NCBI GenBank assembly: GCA_963697355.1
Contig: CAVONV010000008.1
Coordinates: forward strand, 124,001-188,000
Source of the DNA: CAVONV01 sp963697355
Lineage (GTDB): Bacteria; Acidobacteriota; Vicinamibacteria; Marinacidobacterales; DATDRI01
Direction of reading: 5' to 3'
Length of the DNA: 64,000 nucleotides
Part shown: piece after piece, positions 36,673 to 45,970 of the stretch
How positions within the stretch are numbered: the first letter of the stretch is position 1
Layout of the letters: each line of letters begins with the position of its first letter
The notes under the pieces: generated by a model
What the model was told of the DNA's origin: nothing
Databases searched by the model: none
The model's input: only the letters and a program-made list of their open reading frames with translations
Made by a program: the position numbers and the translations under genes

Positions 36673-39600
36673 ATGAGACGCGCCCGAAATCACCACCTGA
36701 TTCAGGCGGTGCTGCTTGTCCTGCTCAGTGGGGCGGGCGGTGAGGTCCAGGCCGCGAAGCTCATCGACGTCAGTGTCCTCGACAAGGACTATCTGGTCGT
36801 CCACATCACCGACGGCGACGTGATTCACCACGAAGGCGCTCGGGGAGGAAGTCATCAGGTCCACCCCAGAGCTCGACACAGGCGTCGCGGTCCAGAACCG
36901 GCAACTGGACGATCACGTCCACTGAGGACGCCAACTACGGCGTCGGCGGACAAGCATCCGCAGATCTGCTATCGCAAGAAGAAGTTGAGCGGCCATGCCC
37001 AGATGGAGTGGATCGGCAGCGACTTCCGCTATGAGTCCACCTACGAGCACTGGATCTATCTCAGGCTGCCCAACTCGATGCAGCAGGGAATGACCTACAC
37101 GCTCGGAATCGACTCGGCCACGAACAGTCGACATCGCCTCCGAGTCGGTGACCTTCGACATCTACAACAGCCGCTCCGAGGCCGTTCACGTGAATCTGGT
37201 CGGCTATGCCCCGGATGCGACTCACAAGGCCGCCGATCTCTACTCACTGGATGGGCAACGGCGGAGCCCGCAACTACTCCGAGTTTCGAGGGCAATACGG
37301 TCTACGTCTACGACGTGAGCACCGGTGTGGCGCACGCCGGCGGGGCTCGTACTCTTCTGGATAGCGAGCGGCGAGTGACGTCTTCGGTTACAACCTCACG
37401 CGTTCCGACGTCTGGAACGTGGATTTCTCCGAGTTCACCGACACCGGCACCTATCGGCTGGTGGTCGAGGGCGTCGGCTGCAGCCAGGACTTCGAGATCG
37501 CAAACGACGTCTATGCCGACCCGTTCAAAGTCTCGCGTGCGCGGCTATTTCTACATGCGGATCGGAGAGCACAACCCCACCGGAATCTCGCCACCACCAC
37601 GGACCCCGCTCTACATTCCCGGCGTCAGCCCCGCATCGACCACGGTGTACCTCACGACGATGCAGCCTTGGCACCCGGATTGGGACACCTTCTCGAGCGG
37701 TGACAGGTGGGACCGCGCCCAACGACTGGGCGGCCTACCGCAAGCCCGGCAACCCGACCAATCCGGATGCCTGGGGAGGGCATTCCGACGCGGCCGACTG
37801 GGACCGCCATCTCGGTCACGTCGTCGAACATCTACGACATGCTGCTGCCCTTCATCATGACCGACGGCGCGATCAGCGACGACGACACGGGGATCACGGA
37901 GAGCGGCAACGGCATCCCCGATATCATCGACGAGGCGCGCAACGAGGTGGATTTCTGGCTTCGACTGCGTGACGGAGCGGGCTACTCGCACGGTTTGACC
38001 AACCCCAACAGCAGCAACGAGCTGTTCCAGGCCGGGCCGACGGCCATCGCCGCCTGGGCCAATGCCGCCAACGCCGCCATGCTCGCCGACGCCTTTCGCG
38101 TCGCCGGTCTGACCAGCCTAATGGAGCAGCTACCGGGACGAGGCCGTCACGGCCTACAACCACGCGAACGGCCTTGCGGACCCGATGCTCGATGAAGGTC
38201 TGGAGCTCGATGACGGCACCGTGAGGGGCCGCGACTTCAAGATGATGGCCGCCGCCTTCCTCTACAACGTGACCGGCAACCAGGCGTGGGAGAACGTAGT
38301 CAACGCTGAAAGCGTGTGCGCCGGCGGGCCCGCGCGAGTTGACAACAGCATCCAGAAACCAGCTCTGGGGTACCGCCGCCTATCTGGTCACTCCGCAGGC
38401 CGTTCACTACCCGGCGCTGCAGAACAACATGAAGACGCAGATCATCGCCGAGGCCAAGAGCGAAGAGGCGGACCTCATCGACAGCCGACCCTCGCGGCGC
38501 GCAACGGATCAGAGCGCCGCCGGCTATTCTGGCGCACGGCTCAGAACGTGGATCGCACCATCATCGCCCACGCGGTGGCCGACTGATCCGGCGGACAGAG
38601 AGTCACTTCCGCAAGGCCCTCGCACTCGAGGCCGACTGGGGTCTGGGCAGGAACCCGTTGAACACCATCCAGATGACGACGGCGATGACACCGCTCGCGT
38701 CGAAGCGGAGCGTACGAGGAGGCCTACACCTCCGGGCAGGGACGACGGCGTGGCGGGGGTTCACCCCGGGCACACGCCGTACTTCAACCTCGACGACTGG
38801 TCTCCGGGGATGGTGATGGGAAGGCCTTCGGCGCTGTACGAGAACAGCTATCCCGACGAACGTCCCGTCCACCTGGCCACCGCGGAAGCGTACTTCCCTT
38901 CGCGATGGGTCTGGGCGCACACCGAGTTCACGCCGCGGCAGACCATGCGCGGGAAGATGGCACTCTACGGATATCTCCACGGACTCGCGGGAGCGCCGGG
39001 GCCGACGAACCCGACGCTCACCGTCACCAGGTCCGGCGCCGGAAGCGGCACCGTCACTTCCTCGCCGGCCGGCATCGACTGCGGCGGCGACTGCAGCGAG
39101 TCCTACGCCAGCGGGACGACGCGTGACGCTCACGGCCTCGGCTGGCGCCGACTCGACCTTCACCGGCTGGGACGGCGCCTGCTCCGGGACAGGAACGTGT
39201 GACGTCACCATGAACGCCGCACGTTCCGTCACGGCCACCTTCCGGTCCAACCTGACACCCACGGTGGTGATCTACGACGATGCTCTCGCCAGTGGCTGGG
39301 CCAACTGGTCCTGGAACGCGACCATCGACTTTGCCGGCACGTCTCCGGTAAAGGTGGGGACGCACGCAGCCAAGGTCGCTCTCGACGGTTGGGGCGCCTT
39401 GTCGCCGGCGATGCCCACGGGGTCGATCGACACCTACGGTTACAGTGCCCTCAAGTTCTGGGTGCACGGCGGTACCGGATCGAATAAGGTACTCAGCGTC
39501 TTTACGGAAAACGAAAACGGTGAGAGCACACCGTTGGACATAACGGCGGTGGCGAACACCTGGACCGAGATCACCGTGGCATTCACCGATCTTGGCGAAC

Positions 39601-39720
39601 CCTCCCTCGATCAACCGCCTGAACTTTTTCAACCACAGCTCCAGTGCACTTCTCGAGATCACGTTCGACGAGATCCGGCTGGTGCCAGGCTCCACTCCCG
39701 CGCCGCCCTCAGGCCTTCGT
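36673..39720 (+). pseudogene. Family-9-type glycoside hydrolase with about 18 frameshifts
   Basis: After GGAGGAGGTCAG a signal-bearing protein starts MRRARNHHLI. Read with frame changes it gives: an N-terminal Ig-like CelD_N domain (EHWIYLRLPNSMQQG, VHVNLVGYAPDA), a GH9 alpha-barrel (RKPGNPTNPDAWGGHSDA, GNGIPDIIDEARNEV, GRDFKMMAAAFLYNVTG, GLGRNPLNTIQMT, VHPGHTPYFN, FTPRQTMRGKMALYGYL), a divergent InlB-type repeat (SSPAGIDCGGDCSESY, WDGACSGTGTC) and a carbohydrate-binding tail. Breaks fall roughly at 36842, 36897, 36955, 37127, 37248, 37288, 37349, 37377, 37537, 37715, 37822, 38125, 38330, 38525, 38600, 38713, 38738, 39120 and 39590. Most are plus-one. The family cleaves beta-1,4-glucans or related chains. 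Confidence 0.75.
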
Positions 39721-39755
39721 ATTCTACGAGGATACCGCTAAGAAAAGGAATCTTG

Positions 39756-40118
39756 CAGAGCGTGACGCTACTCGATCGACGCCAGCGACGTCGCGACGTG
39801 CGTGAAGTCGCGATCGCCGTCGGAGCGACCGGGACTCTCGTCGCTACGTTCGTGTGGGCGACCGAGCCCTGGCTAAGGGCCTGGATCCTCATCTTGAGCG
39901 CGACGGCGGCGCTGATCGTGGTCTTGAGAAGCATCGCCTTGTTCCGGAGGCGGAACCGCTCCACCGTTGGCTCTCTCGCGATGTTCTGTCGCACCGAGCT
40001 CTCGAGACTCGACACTGAGAGCCGGCTACAGCGCACGCTTGCCTGGTGGTACCTCGCGCCGATCCTGGTCGGGACGAACCTCTGCGTAGCCGTCTCCTGT
40101 GCTGGACTCCGGTTGTGA
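39756..40118 (+). pseudogene. Fragment of a two-helix membrane protein
   Basis: About 120 codons: DRRQRRRDVREVAIAVGATG leads into two hydrophobic helices, then SLAMFCRTELSRLDTESRLQ and WWYLAPILVG. This order, with basic start, paired helices, an ERQ-like linker and a WYL-P third helix, matches small membrane proteins often next to ECF sigma factor genes in acidobacteria. Both ends are cut. It abuts the truncated end of the propeller gene on the other strand at about 40110, so the join is a rearrangement point. Confidence 0.5.
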
Positions 40119-42176
40119 GCGGGTAAAGAAGTAGACCGAGCCGTCTTGCGAAACCGACGGGTACAGCTCGGAAATTTGGTCGCTATTTGCCGGTGGAGGC
40201 AAGGGGAGTGGTTCCGTCCAACCCGAGCCCGTCCACTCGACCGTCCAGATATTGCCATCTCTTTTCGTGTCTTCAGGAGACGTGGGTCGGCTAGACTGGA
40301 AGAAAAGAGTCCGGCCGTCCGGTCCGGCCGTGAAGTCGGTCATTCCCGACCCATGCGTGTTTTGAAAGGGGGCCTTTCTCGGCGAGATCCACTTCCCGTC
40401 TTTCTCATAGGTATAAAGTGTGCCCCTTTCGCTACTGAAGAAAACCAACACCTTGGCCTCATCCAAGAATGCGACGCAACCTTCGAGATCGGCGGTCGAA
40501 ACCAACCCGGGCAAGAAGAGCTTAGGCTCGGAGCCGGGAGGCTCTTGACCGAGGTACGGACCCGCGAGAGATTCAAATCCAGAAGCATCCTGATCAGGAG
40601 GCTCCAACCTCTCGAGCATGGCGGTAGCCTCAGGATTCTCGGGGTCGAGACCGAGGGCCTTTCTGCAGTTCTCCAGAGCTTCTTCCTTATCCCCGCGCTC
40701 CTCGTGAAATTCGGCGAGACGGATGTAGGCGAGAGGCCAGTTGGGAAACTCCTCGACGTTGAACTGCAAAACCCTCAAGGCTTCTTCGAATCTCGAGGAA
40801 CGAATGAAATCGTCTACCCTAAATAGCACTTCCCACCGTAGCTCAGACGGATTGTCCGACAAGACTTCTTTTAGCATGGCAAGGCCTTTGTCCACGGTGC
40901 CGTTCATGGTGGAGACGATCGCATAGCCCAGCTTTATTCTGTACTGGTCCGGCAACCTGTCCAGCAAGGCTTCATAGAACCGGTCGGAATCGTCTCGTTG
41001 TCCAACTTGAATCATGCTTTCGCAGATCGCGAGAAGCTCATAGATGGGGAAGTAGAAACGGTTTTTTTTCTCCTGAACCATTCCGGTCAACAGATCCACC
41101 GCAGACTGTATGCCGCTTCGCTGATACTCCTGGCGAAGCATGTCTGCGGCGCACTCTTTGTGCAAAACATCCGATTTGAGATTATCGATGAAGCTCGTGT
41201 CCGACCAATACACGTCGTTGTCACCGTACGTTCGGACGATGGCCGACGTCATTTTTTCACCTTTGGGAACATGCGTGACTCGCCCGCTGGCAAAGAAGAA
41301 GTACTTGCCGTCGGGTGTCACATTGACTCGGTTGTCGCGGCTCACCGAGTTCAAGGGATGGCCGATATTGATCGGATGTGTCCAACGACCATCCTCCCGC
41401 CGAAAACAGATGTAGGTATCGTCTCGACCGAATCCGCCCGGACGTCGAGACCCGAACAGTAGGTAGCTTTCATCGGGTGCCACGTAAGGGTCATGCTCGT
41501 CGTAGTTCGTATTGGTGGGCCACTCCAGACGCTCTTGTGGAAGATACGCATCGTCCACGAACCGGGAGCGGTAGACATCCGCCGACGGGAAATCTTCTCT
41601 TCCGCCCGAGAAAAAATAGACCGTTCCGCTCGATGTCACTGAGGGGTAGGCTTCGTAGTGATCTTCGGTGTTCACCGGCTCGGGAAGGGGACGGGCTTCC
41701 CCCCAACTCGTTCCATTCCATTCAACGACCCATATGTTGGACTCTTCTTTCGTATCTTCCGGACGAGTGGGCCGACTGGTTTGGAAATAGATCGCGCTTC
41801 CGTCGGGTGAGGCCGTGAAGTCGAACTCGGAATACTTCGAGTAATAGTCGAAAACGAGCGGGCCGCTTTGTGGAACGGTCCAGCGGCCGCTATTCTCGAC
41901 CGTGTAGCGGACGCCCTTCAAGTCCCGAGTAAAAACGCATAGCTTTCCGTTGTCTAGAAAGGTGACACATCGGTCGTACTCCGTTGTGGAAACGAGTCCG
42001 GGCATGAAGACCTTCGGATCCGCACCGGGAGATTCCTGGCCGAAGTACGGCCCGGCAAGCGCTTCAAAGGTGGCAAGCTCGCGAGCGCCCTCTTCCTGGG
42101 TACCCGTGGAATCACAGGCGCTCATCAGAACAATGAATAAGGTCGAGGTCATAACTGCCAAGACACGATCCATCAT
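40026..42176 (-). CDS. WD40-like (PD40) propeller - TPR - propeller lipoprotein, 3' truncated
   Basis: 716 residues with a lipobox (LMSAC, Cys20). Residues about 40-330 form a PD40 beta-propeller (FTASPDGSAIYFQTSRP, PSVTSSGTVYFFSGG, YVAPDESYLLFGSRRPGG, VNVTPDGKYFFFASG). Residues about 340-530 are helical TPR-like repeats (EEALRVLQFN, DKEEALENCRKALGLDPENPE). A second propeller then repeats the first (FEALAGPYFGQESPG against FESLAGPYLGQEPPG) but stops after two or three blades; the last 30 residues are unrelated and come from reading through the junction near 40110. The protein is probably non-native at its C-terminus. The role may be sensing or binding outside the inner membrane. Confidence 0.75.
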   Translation of the reverse strand: MMDRVLAVMTSTLFIVLMSACDSTGTQEEGARELATFEALAGPYFGQESPGADPKVFMPGLVSTTEYDRCVTFLDNGKLCVFTRDLKGVRYTVENSGRWTVPQSGPLVFDYYSKYSEFDFTASPDGSAIYFQTSRPTRPEDTKEESNIWVVEWNGTSWGEARPLPEPVNTEDHYEAYPSVTSSGTVYFFSGGREDFPSADVYRSRFVDDAYLPQERLEWPTNTNYDEHDPYVAPDESYLLFGSRRPGGFGRDDTYICFRREDGRWTHPINIGHPLNSVSRDNRVNVTPDGKYFFFASGRVTHVPKGEKMTSAIVRTYGDNDVYWSDTSFIDNLKSDVLHKECAADMLRQEYQRSGIQSAVDLLTGMVQEKKNRFYFPIYELLAICESMIQVGQRDDSDRFYEALLDRLPDQYRIKLGYAIVSTMNGTVDKGLAMLKEVLSDNPSELRWEVLFRVDDFIRSSRFEEALRVLQFNVEEFPNWPLAYIRLAEFHEERGDKEEALENCRKALGLDPENPEATAMLERLEPPDQDASGFESLAGPYLGQEPPGSEPKLFLPGLVSTADLEGCVAFLDEAKVLVFFSSERGTLYTYEKDGKWISPRKAPFQNTHGSGMTDFTAGPDGRTLFFQSSRPTSPEDTKRDGNIWTVEWTGSGWTEPLPLPPPANSDQISELYPSVSQDGSVYFFTRSQPESSTGDGYAEVRPDQDRREVPPGKRAL

Positions 42177-42609
42177 TTTGTTCCCCTAGGTTATGAAGAC
42201 AAAGAAACTCCTTCGAGAAACGAGCAATAGTCGTACCACCAAGAACCCACGGCGCCTGGTACGTTCAGTTCACTGGATCCAGGCGAATTGAATCAAGTGG
42301 GTGGAACAATCGGCCCAGGCGCAGACTCGAGGTGTAAAGACTTGTAGGAACCCAGTTCATTTTCTTGCTGTCGATCATCGAGCTGCACCGTCGTCGAGAG
42401 CAAGCTCGGCAACACTTGTTTCACCGTTCTGCCGCCACTTCGGAACGAACCGTGTTTGTTGGAGAGAAGAGCCCCGGCTTGGGACGCCCTCCCGAGCTTC
42501 CGGTTGGCCTGAGAGGTGTGTTATCCTCCCGTCGGCCAAGCGCTCTCTATTACAGTGATTTATTCTAGCTGTTCTCGCCATACGTTTTGGAAGCAAAACC
42601 ACAGTAGAC
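42177..42609. other. Intergenic stretch, nothing convincing
   Basis: About 430 bases between the divergent propeller and aminotransferase genes. Short frames exist on both strands without family likeness. It should hold both promoters; none was clear. Confidence 0.35.
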
Positions 42610-43989
42610 ATGAAGGAGGCCGAATTGAATTTCCATGAGCTCTCATATACCGATGCACCTTCGATCAAGACTCCTCCACCAGGGCCGAAATCCAAGGAGT
42701 TTCTGGACTATCAATCGGCCCACGAGAGCTCGGCGATCTCTTACCCTCGAGGTATGCCCATGGCGATTCGTCGAGCCAAAGGTGCGACGGTGGAAGATGT
42801 TGACGGCAACCTGTACATCGATTTCTTCGGCGGTGCAGGGGTGATGAATGTGGGGCATTCCAACCCTAGAGTTCTCGAAGCGGTCAGGGAGCAATTGGAT
42901 GAGGTGACCCATGCTTTGGATTTTCCCAACCCGACTCGAAGAAAACTCGTGGAAGCTCTTGCCCGACTCATGCCGGAGGAGTTGACCCGCTTCCTGTTTG
43001 GGGGCCCGACGGGCTCGGATGCTGTGGAATCAGCTGTGAAGCTCGCCAAACACCACACCGGCCGGTATCCGGTGATCGCCTTCGAAGGCTCGTATCACGG
43101 AATGACCGCAGGAGCATTGTCGCTTTGCAGTGGCCGGCAGTTCAAGGAAGATTTTCTTCCGCTTCTGCCCGAAGTCCACTTTGTTCCCTACGCTTACTGC
43201 TATCGATGTCCGTTCAACCGCGAACCGGAAAGCTGCGGTTTGGAATGCGCCCATTACCTGGAACACGTTCTCGACGATCCCCACTCGGGGATCGGAACAC
43301 CGGCGGCGGTCATCGTTGAGCCGATTCAAGGGGAAGGTGGCTCGATCGTTCCGCCCGAGGCGTTCATTCCCAAGGTGCGGGAGATTTGCAGCAAGCACGA
43401 TGTTGTGATGATCGCCGACGAAGTTCAAGCCGGCTTTTGCCGCACCGGGAAGATGTTCTCCTTCGAGCATAGTGGAACGGTTCCGGACATTGTCACCATG
43501 AGTAAAGCCCTCGGCGGCATCGGCCTGCCAATCTCCGGTATCGCCTACCGTGAGAAATTGAATACCTTGCCTGCGGGAAAGCATATCGGTACTTTTAGAG
43601 GCAACCTGACGGCTTACGCGGCGGGAGCAGCGGCGATCGATTTTATGGTCGACACCGAGCTCGCGGACCATTCATCGAAGCTGGGTGCGCGGATTCTCTC
43701 TTTGCTCGAAGATCTCGAACAGCGCTCCAAGATCGTTGGAGAAGTCCGTGGCAAAGGACTCATGCTCGGCGTGGAGTTCGTCGATGATAAAGAGACCAAA
43801 GTGCCGGCACCGGAGCTGGCCACCCAGGTCAGGGCAGGTTGCCATCGTCGAGGCCTCATGATCGAAATCGGGGGACACTACAACAATGTGGCCCGCTTTC
43901 TACCGCCTCTGGTCGTGACCGAGGAGCTGGCCACGAGAGGTGTAGAAATATTCGCGGATGCGGTGACCGAAGTTGAAAAATCGTTGTAG
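42610..43989 (+). CDS. Class III (omega) aminotransferase
   Basis: 459 residues. The PLP-binding Lys is Lys299 in TMSKALGG, with the ring Asp270 in IADEVQAGF. GGPTGSDAVESAVKLAK is the phosphate-binding helix start and FEGSYHGMTAGAL the stacking segment. A Cys cluster (CYRC at 197-200, then Cys209 and Cys213) is present, as in many 4-aminobutyrate and diaminobutyrate-type members. The donor could be 4-aminobutyrate, 2,4-diaminobutyrate or a similar omega amine; no pathway genes adjoin. An AAGGAGG box lies close to the ATG. Confidence 0.9.
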   Translation: MKEAELNFHELSYTDAPSIKTPPPGPKSKEFLDYQSAHESSAISYPRGMPMAIRRAKGATVEDVDGNLYIDFFGGAGVMNVGHSNPRVLEAVREQLDEVTHALDFPNPTRRKLVEALARLMPEELTRFLFGGPTGSDAVESAVKLAKHHTGRYPVIAFEGSYHGMTAGALSLCSGRQFKEDFLPLLPEVHFVPYAYCYRCPFNREPESCGLECAHYLEHVLDDPHSGIGTPAAVIVEPIQGEGGSIVPPEAFIPKVREICSKHDVVMIADEVQAGFCRTGKMFSFEHSGTVPDIVTMSKALGGIGLPISGIAYREKLNTLPAGKHIGTFRGNLTAYAAGAAAIDFMVDTELADHSSKLGARILSLLEDLEQRSKIVGEVRGKGLMLGVEFVDDKETKVPAPELATQVRAGCHRRGLMIEIGGHYNNVARFLPPLVVTEELATRGVEIFADAVTEVEKSL

Positions 43990-44127
43990 GCGTAGAGGGC
44001 CGACCAACGTATTCTCGGGTTGGGCTTCCAAAACAATCCGAATTTGATTTCGGTGTCTTCGACCAGCGGGGTTTCAAGAATCTCCGACGTGTGCGATGGC
44101 CTCGTAGCAGTTACAATATCGTCCGTC

Positions 44128-44733
44128 ATGACCGAACTCGAGGAACAATTCGGCCGCATCGACATCTATCTCTTCGACCAGTTGCTGCGTGGCAACATCA
44201 CACACCGGGCGAAGATTCTCGACGCGGGCTGCGGCTCGGGGCGAAACCTCATCTACTTGATGGCCTCGGGTTACGAAGTCTTCGGTGTCGATAAGGATCC
44301 CTCGGCCGTCGACGAGGTTCTCCGGCTCGCCGCGTCTCTGGCGCCGGAAATCCCTGAGAGCAATTTCCGGGCGGAGTCGATCGAGGCGATGACGATTCCG
44401 GAGACATCTGTCGATGTCGTCATTTGTAGCGCCGTTCTCCATTTTTCACGCGATGATGAACATTTCTGGGCTATGTTGCAGGCGATGTGGCGAACTCTAG
44501 AACCGGGGGGGCTTTTCTTTTGTCGGCTCGCGTCGACGATTGGAATGGAAGATCGTTGCCGGCAGATTGCCGGACGACGCTTCGTCTCACCTGACGGAGT
44601 CGAGCGCTATCTGGTGGACGAGAGCATACTACTCGACTCCACGGGAAAACTCTGCGGCACACTAGTTGATCCCCTAAAGACAACCATTGTGCAAAACCAG
44701 CGCTGCATGACCACATGGGTAGTCCGCAAATAG
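44128..44733 (+). CDS. Class I SAM-dependent methyltransferase
   Basis: 201 residues from MTELEEQFGRID. SAM motif I is ILDAGCGSG at 30-38 with the acidic motif II VFGVDKDP and the post-motif VVICSAVLHF; LEPGGLFFCRLA is motif III. Shorter than the average small-molecule methyltransferase. Substrate unknown. It follows the aminotransferase by about 140 bases and precedes the selenoprotein gene by 113 bases, all on one strand. Confidence 0.85.
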   Translation: MTELEEQFGRIDIYLFDQLLRGNITHRAKILDAGCGSGRNLIYLMASGYEVFGVDKDPSAVDEVLRLAASLAPEIPESNFRAESIEAMTIPETSVDVVICSAVLHFSRDDEHFWAMLQAMWRTLEPGGLFFCRLASTIGMEDRCRQIAGRRFVSPDGVERYLVDESILLDSTGKLCGTLVDPLKTTIVQNQRCMTTWVVRK

Positions 44734-44846
44734 AGAACCTCGAACTCCGCCAGCCTCTCGATGAGAAGGGGGGACCGGCTCTTGCTGCGATCCCAATGCG
44801 GCGCCCAACCGACGAAACAAAGAAGCCGAAACAGGAGGACCGAAAA

Positions 44847-45185
44847 ATGTCCAAGAAAGCTGACTGGTACTACTACCGCAACGGGTGAACGAGCTGTGGG
44901 AGAGCATCCAAGTTCATGGATGCCAAAGGCATCGAGGCGAAAGAAACCGTATCCGCTTCGAATAAGCTCGGCCGCGGCGACGCCGCTGCTCTCGTCAAAT
45001 CTGCGAAAAAAGTGATCGTCGCGAAGGGAAAGAAAGTGCAGAGCTTTCCCGGAGGCAAAGCGTCGAAGGAAATCGTTGACGCCCTCTTGGGCCCGACGGG
45101 AAACCTCCGAGCGCCGACGTTGCGCGTGGGCAAAACGTTATTAGTGGGTTTCGACGAGAGCTCTTACTCCGACGTTCTCGGCTAG
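44847..45185 (+). CDS. ArsC/thioredoxin-like selenoprotein with in-frame UGA (Sec14)
   Basis: The start ATG follows AGGAGG by nine bases. Codon 14 at 44886-44888 is TGA, and the same frame continues without a break for 98 more codons, so the product is 112 residues if UGA is read as selenocysteine. The site reads NG-U-TSC, a UxxC redox motif in the place where ArsC-like/Spx-like proteins have CxxC or CxxS, followed by GRASKFMDAKGIEAKE, the usual helix. The C-terminal RAPTLRVGKTLLVGF carries the cis-Pro of the thioredoxin fold. A stem-loop sits just after the UGA. An ArsC-family selenoprotein group is known in bacteria; the biochemical role is probably thiol-based redox, not proven arsenate reduction. 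Confidence 0.88.
44904..44923 (+). promoter_or_regulatory. Candidate bacterial SECIS stem-loop
   Basis: GCATCC pairs perfectly with GGATGC around the loop AAGTTCAT, which contains G-U. The stem begins 15 bases after the UGA, the place where SelB-binding hairpins lie in bacterial selenoprotein messages. A longer alternative pairs TGAAC at the UGA itself with GTTCA at 44912-44916. Sequence lies inside the coding region, as expected in bacteria. Confidence 0.6.
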
Positions 45186-45255
45186 AGCTGCGAAGCCCAT
45201 CGCGAAAACCACACGGCGGGAGTACATTGCTATAAGATATCCTGCAGGCCAGGCC

Positions 45256-45456
45256 ATGGTCACGATCACACACCGTATTGACGAAGATCTGAAGCAATTC
45301 TTGGACCGTTACTGCGAGGACCACGGTCTGAAGGTACCGGCGGTGGTTCAGGAGGCGATCGCCCCGTGGCTGGAGTACTCCTAGGATCTGGCTTTGGTTG
45401 AAAAGCGCCGCCGCGGTCCGTGGATCGCATGGGAAGAAGTGCGGGACGGAACATGA
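45256..45456 (+). pseudogene. Ribbon-helix-helix antitoxin with internal UAG
   Basis: The frame starts MVTITHRIDEDLKQFLDRYC and ends at TAG (45382) after WLEYS. The same frame continues after the stop with DLALVEKRRRGPWIAWEEV and closes at TGA, which is the normal end of RelB/RHH-type antitoxins that carry WLED(S/T)EDLALVEERR. A nonsense mutation therefore splits the antitoxin. A toxin frame should overlap its end; a short frame starting MKFCVTDS at 45453 overlaps by 4 bases as in such pairs but loses family likeness at once. Confidence 0.65.
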
Positions 45457-45523
45457 AGTTCTGCGTCACAGATTCGCCGCGGCGACATGCTCTAGCCCCC
45501 CGTTTGCTGTTGGAAAGCTTCTA

Positions 45524-45970
45524 CTATTCTGCGGCAAGTCGTGAAGCTGCCCGCCTGAGCTCTTCTCGAAGGGCATCGAGGTCTTGAAGGTGCCGACTCA
45601 GAACCTCGAAGAGCTCCTCGTTCGTGACTTCTTCGTAATGATCGGTCAGACGAATCCGAAAGCCCGCGATTTGTTGGAATGTGGCTGCCAGGTCCTTGTC
45701 TTGGACCAAACCCTTTTCCGCTGAAAGGCGAGCGGTCTTCCGATACTGCAGTGCGCCAAGGCCAAAGGCTTTTGCCAAAACGTGCCTCGCTGTGTCGAGC
45801 AGACTTTCGATTGCGCGTCTAAGAAGTGACTCCGCCGCCGCCGGATTTCTTTCATCAGCGAGAAACTGCTCAAGGGATGCAGAAGGGATGGTTCTCAGTG
45901 TAACCAGGTACCGATCCACTAAGTCGAGGCGATTGGAAACGATCTTGAGGTCAATGGGGCCGGGAGTCAC
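45524..45970 (-). CDS. HEPN-domain toxin candidate (HepT/DUF86-like)
   Basis: 148 residues, helical. The HEPN active-site pattern is R105-I-R-L-T-D-H111-Y, an RX4-6H motif with following Tyr as in HepT, though FRIRLTDHY deviates from the standard RN(x)LVH. The N-terminal helices (SLLRRAIESLLDTARHVLAKAFG) are typical. It starts inside the last bases of the nucleotidyltransferase gene (ATGA overlap), forming the usual MNT-HEPN pair. HepT is an RNase or translation inhibitor silenced by AMPylation by its partner. Confidence 0.82.
   Translation of the reverse strand: MTPGPIDLKIVSNRLDLVDRYLVTLRTIPSASLEQFLADERNPAAAESLLRRAIESLLDTARHVLAKAFGLGALQYRKTARLSAEKGLVQDKDLAATFQQIAGFRIRLTDHYEEVTNEELFEVLSRHLQDLDALREELRRAASRLAAE

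Noticed and set aside
36673..39720. Programmed plus-one frameshifting as a coding mode for the glycosidase
   Set aside because: Breaks show no shared slippery sequence or stop codon context; sequence error or decay explains them more simply.
45256..45456. Reading the internal UAG of the RHH antitoxin as pyrrolysine
   Set aside because: No PYLIS-like feature or pyl genes are visible and a nonsense mutation in a toxin-less antitoxin is far more likely.
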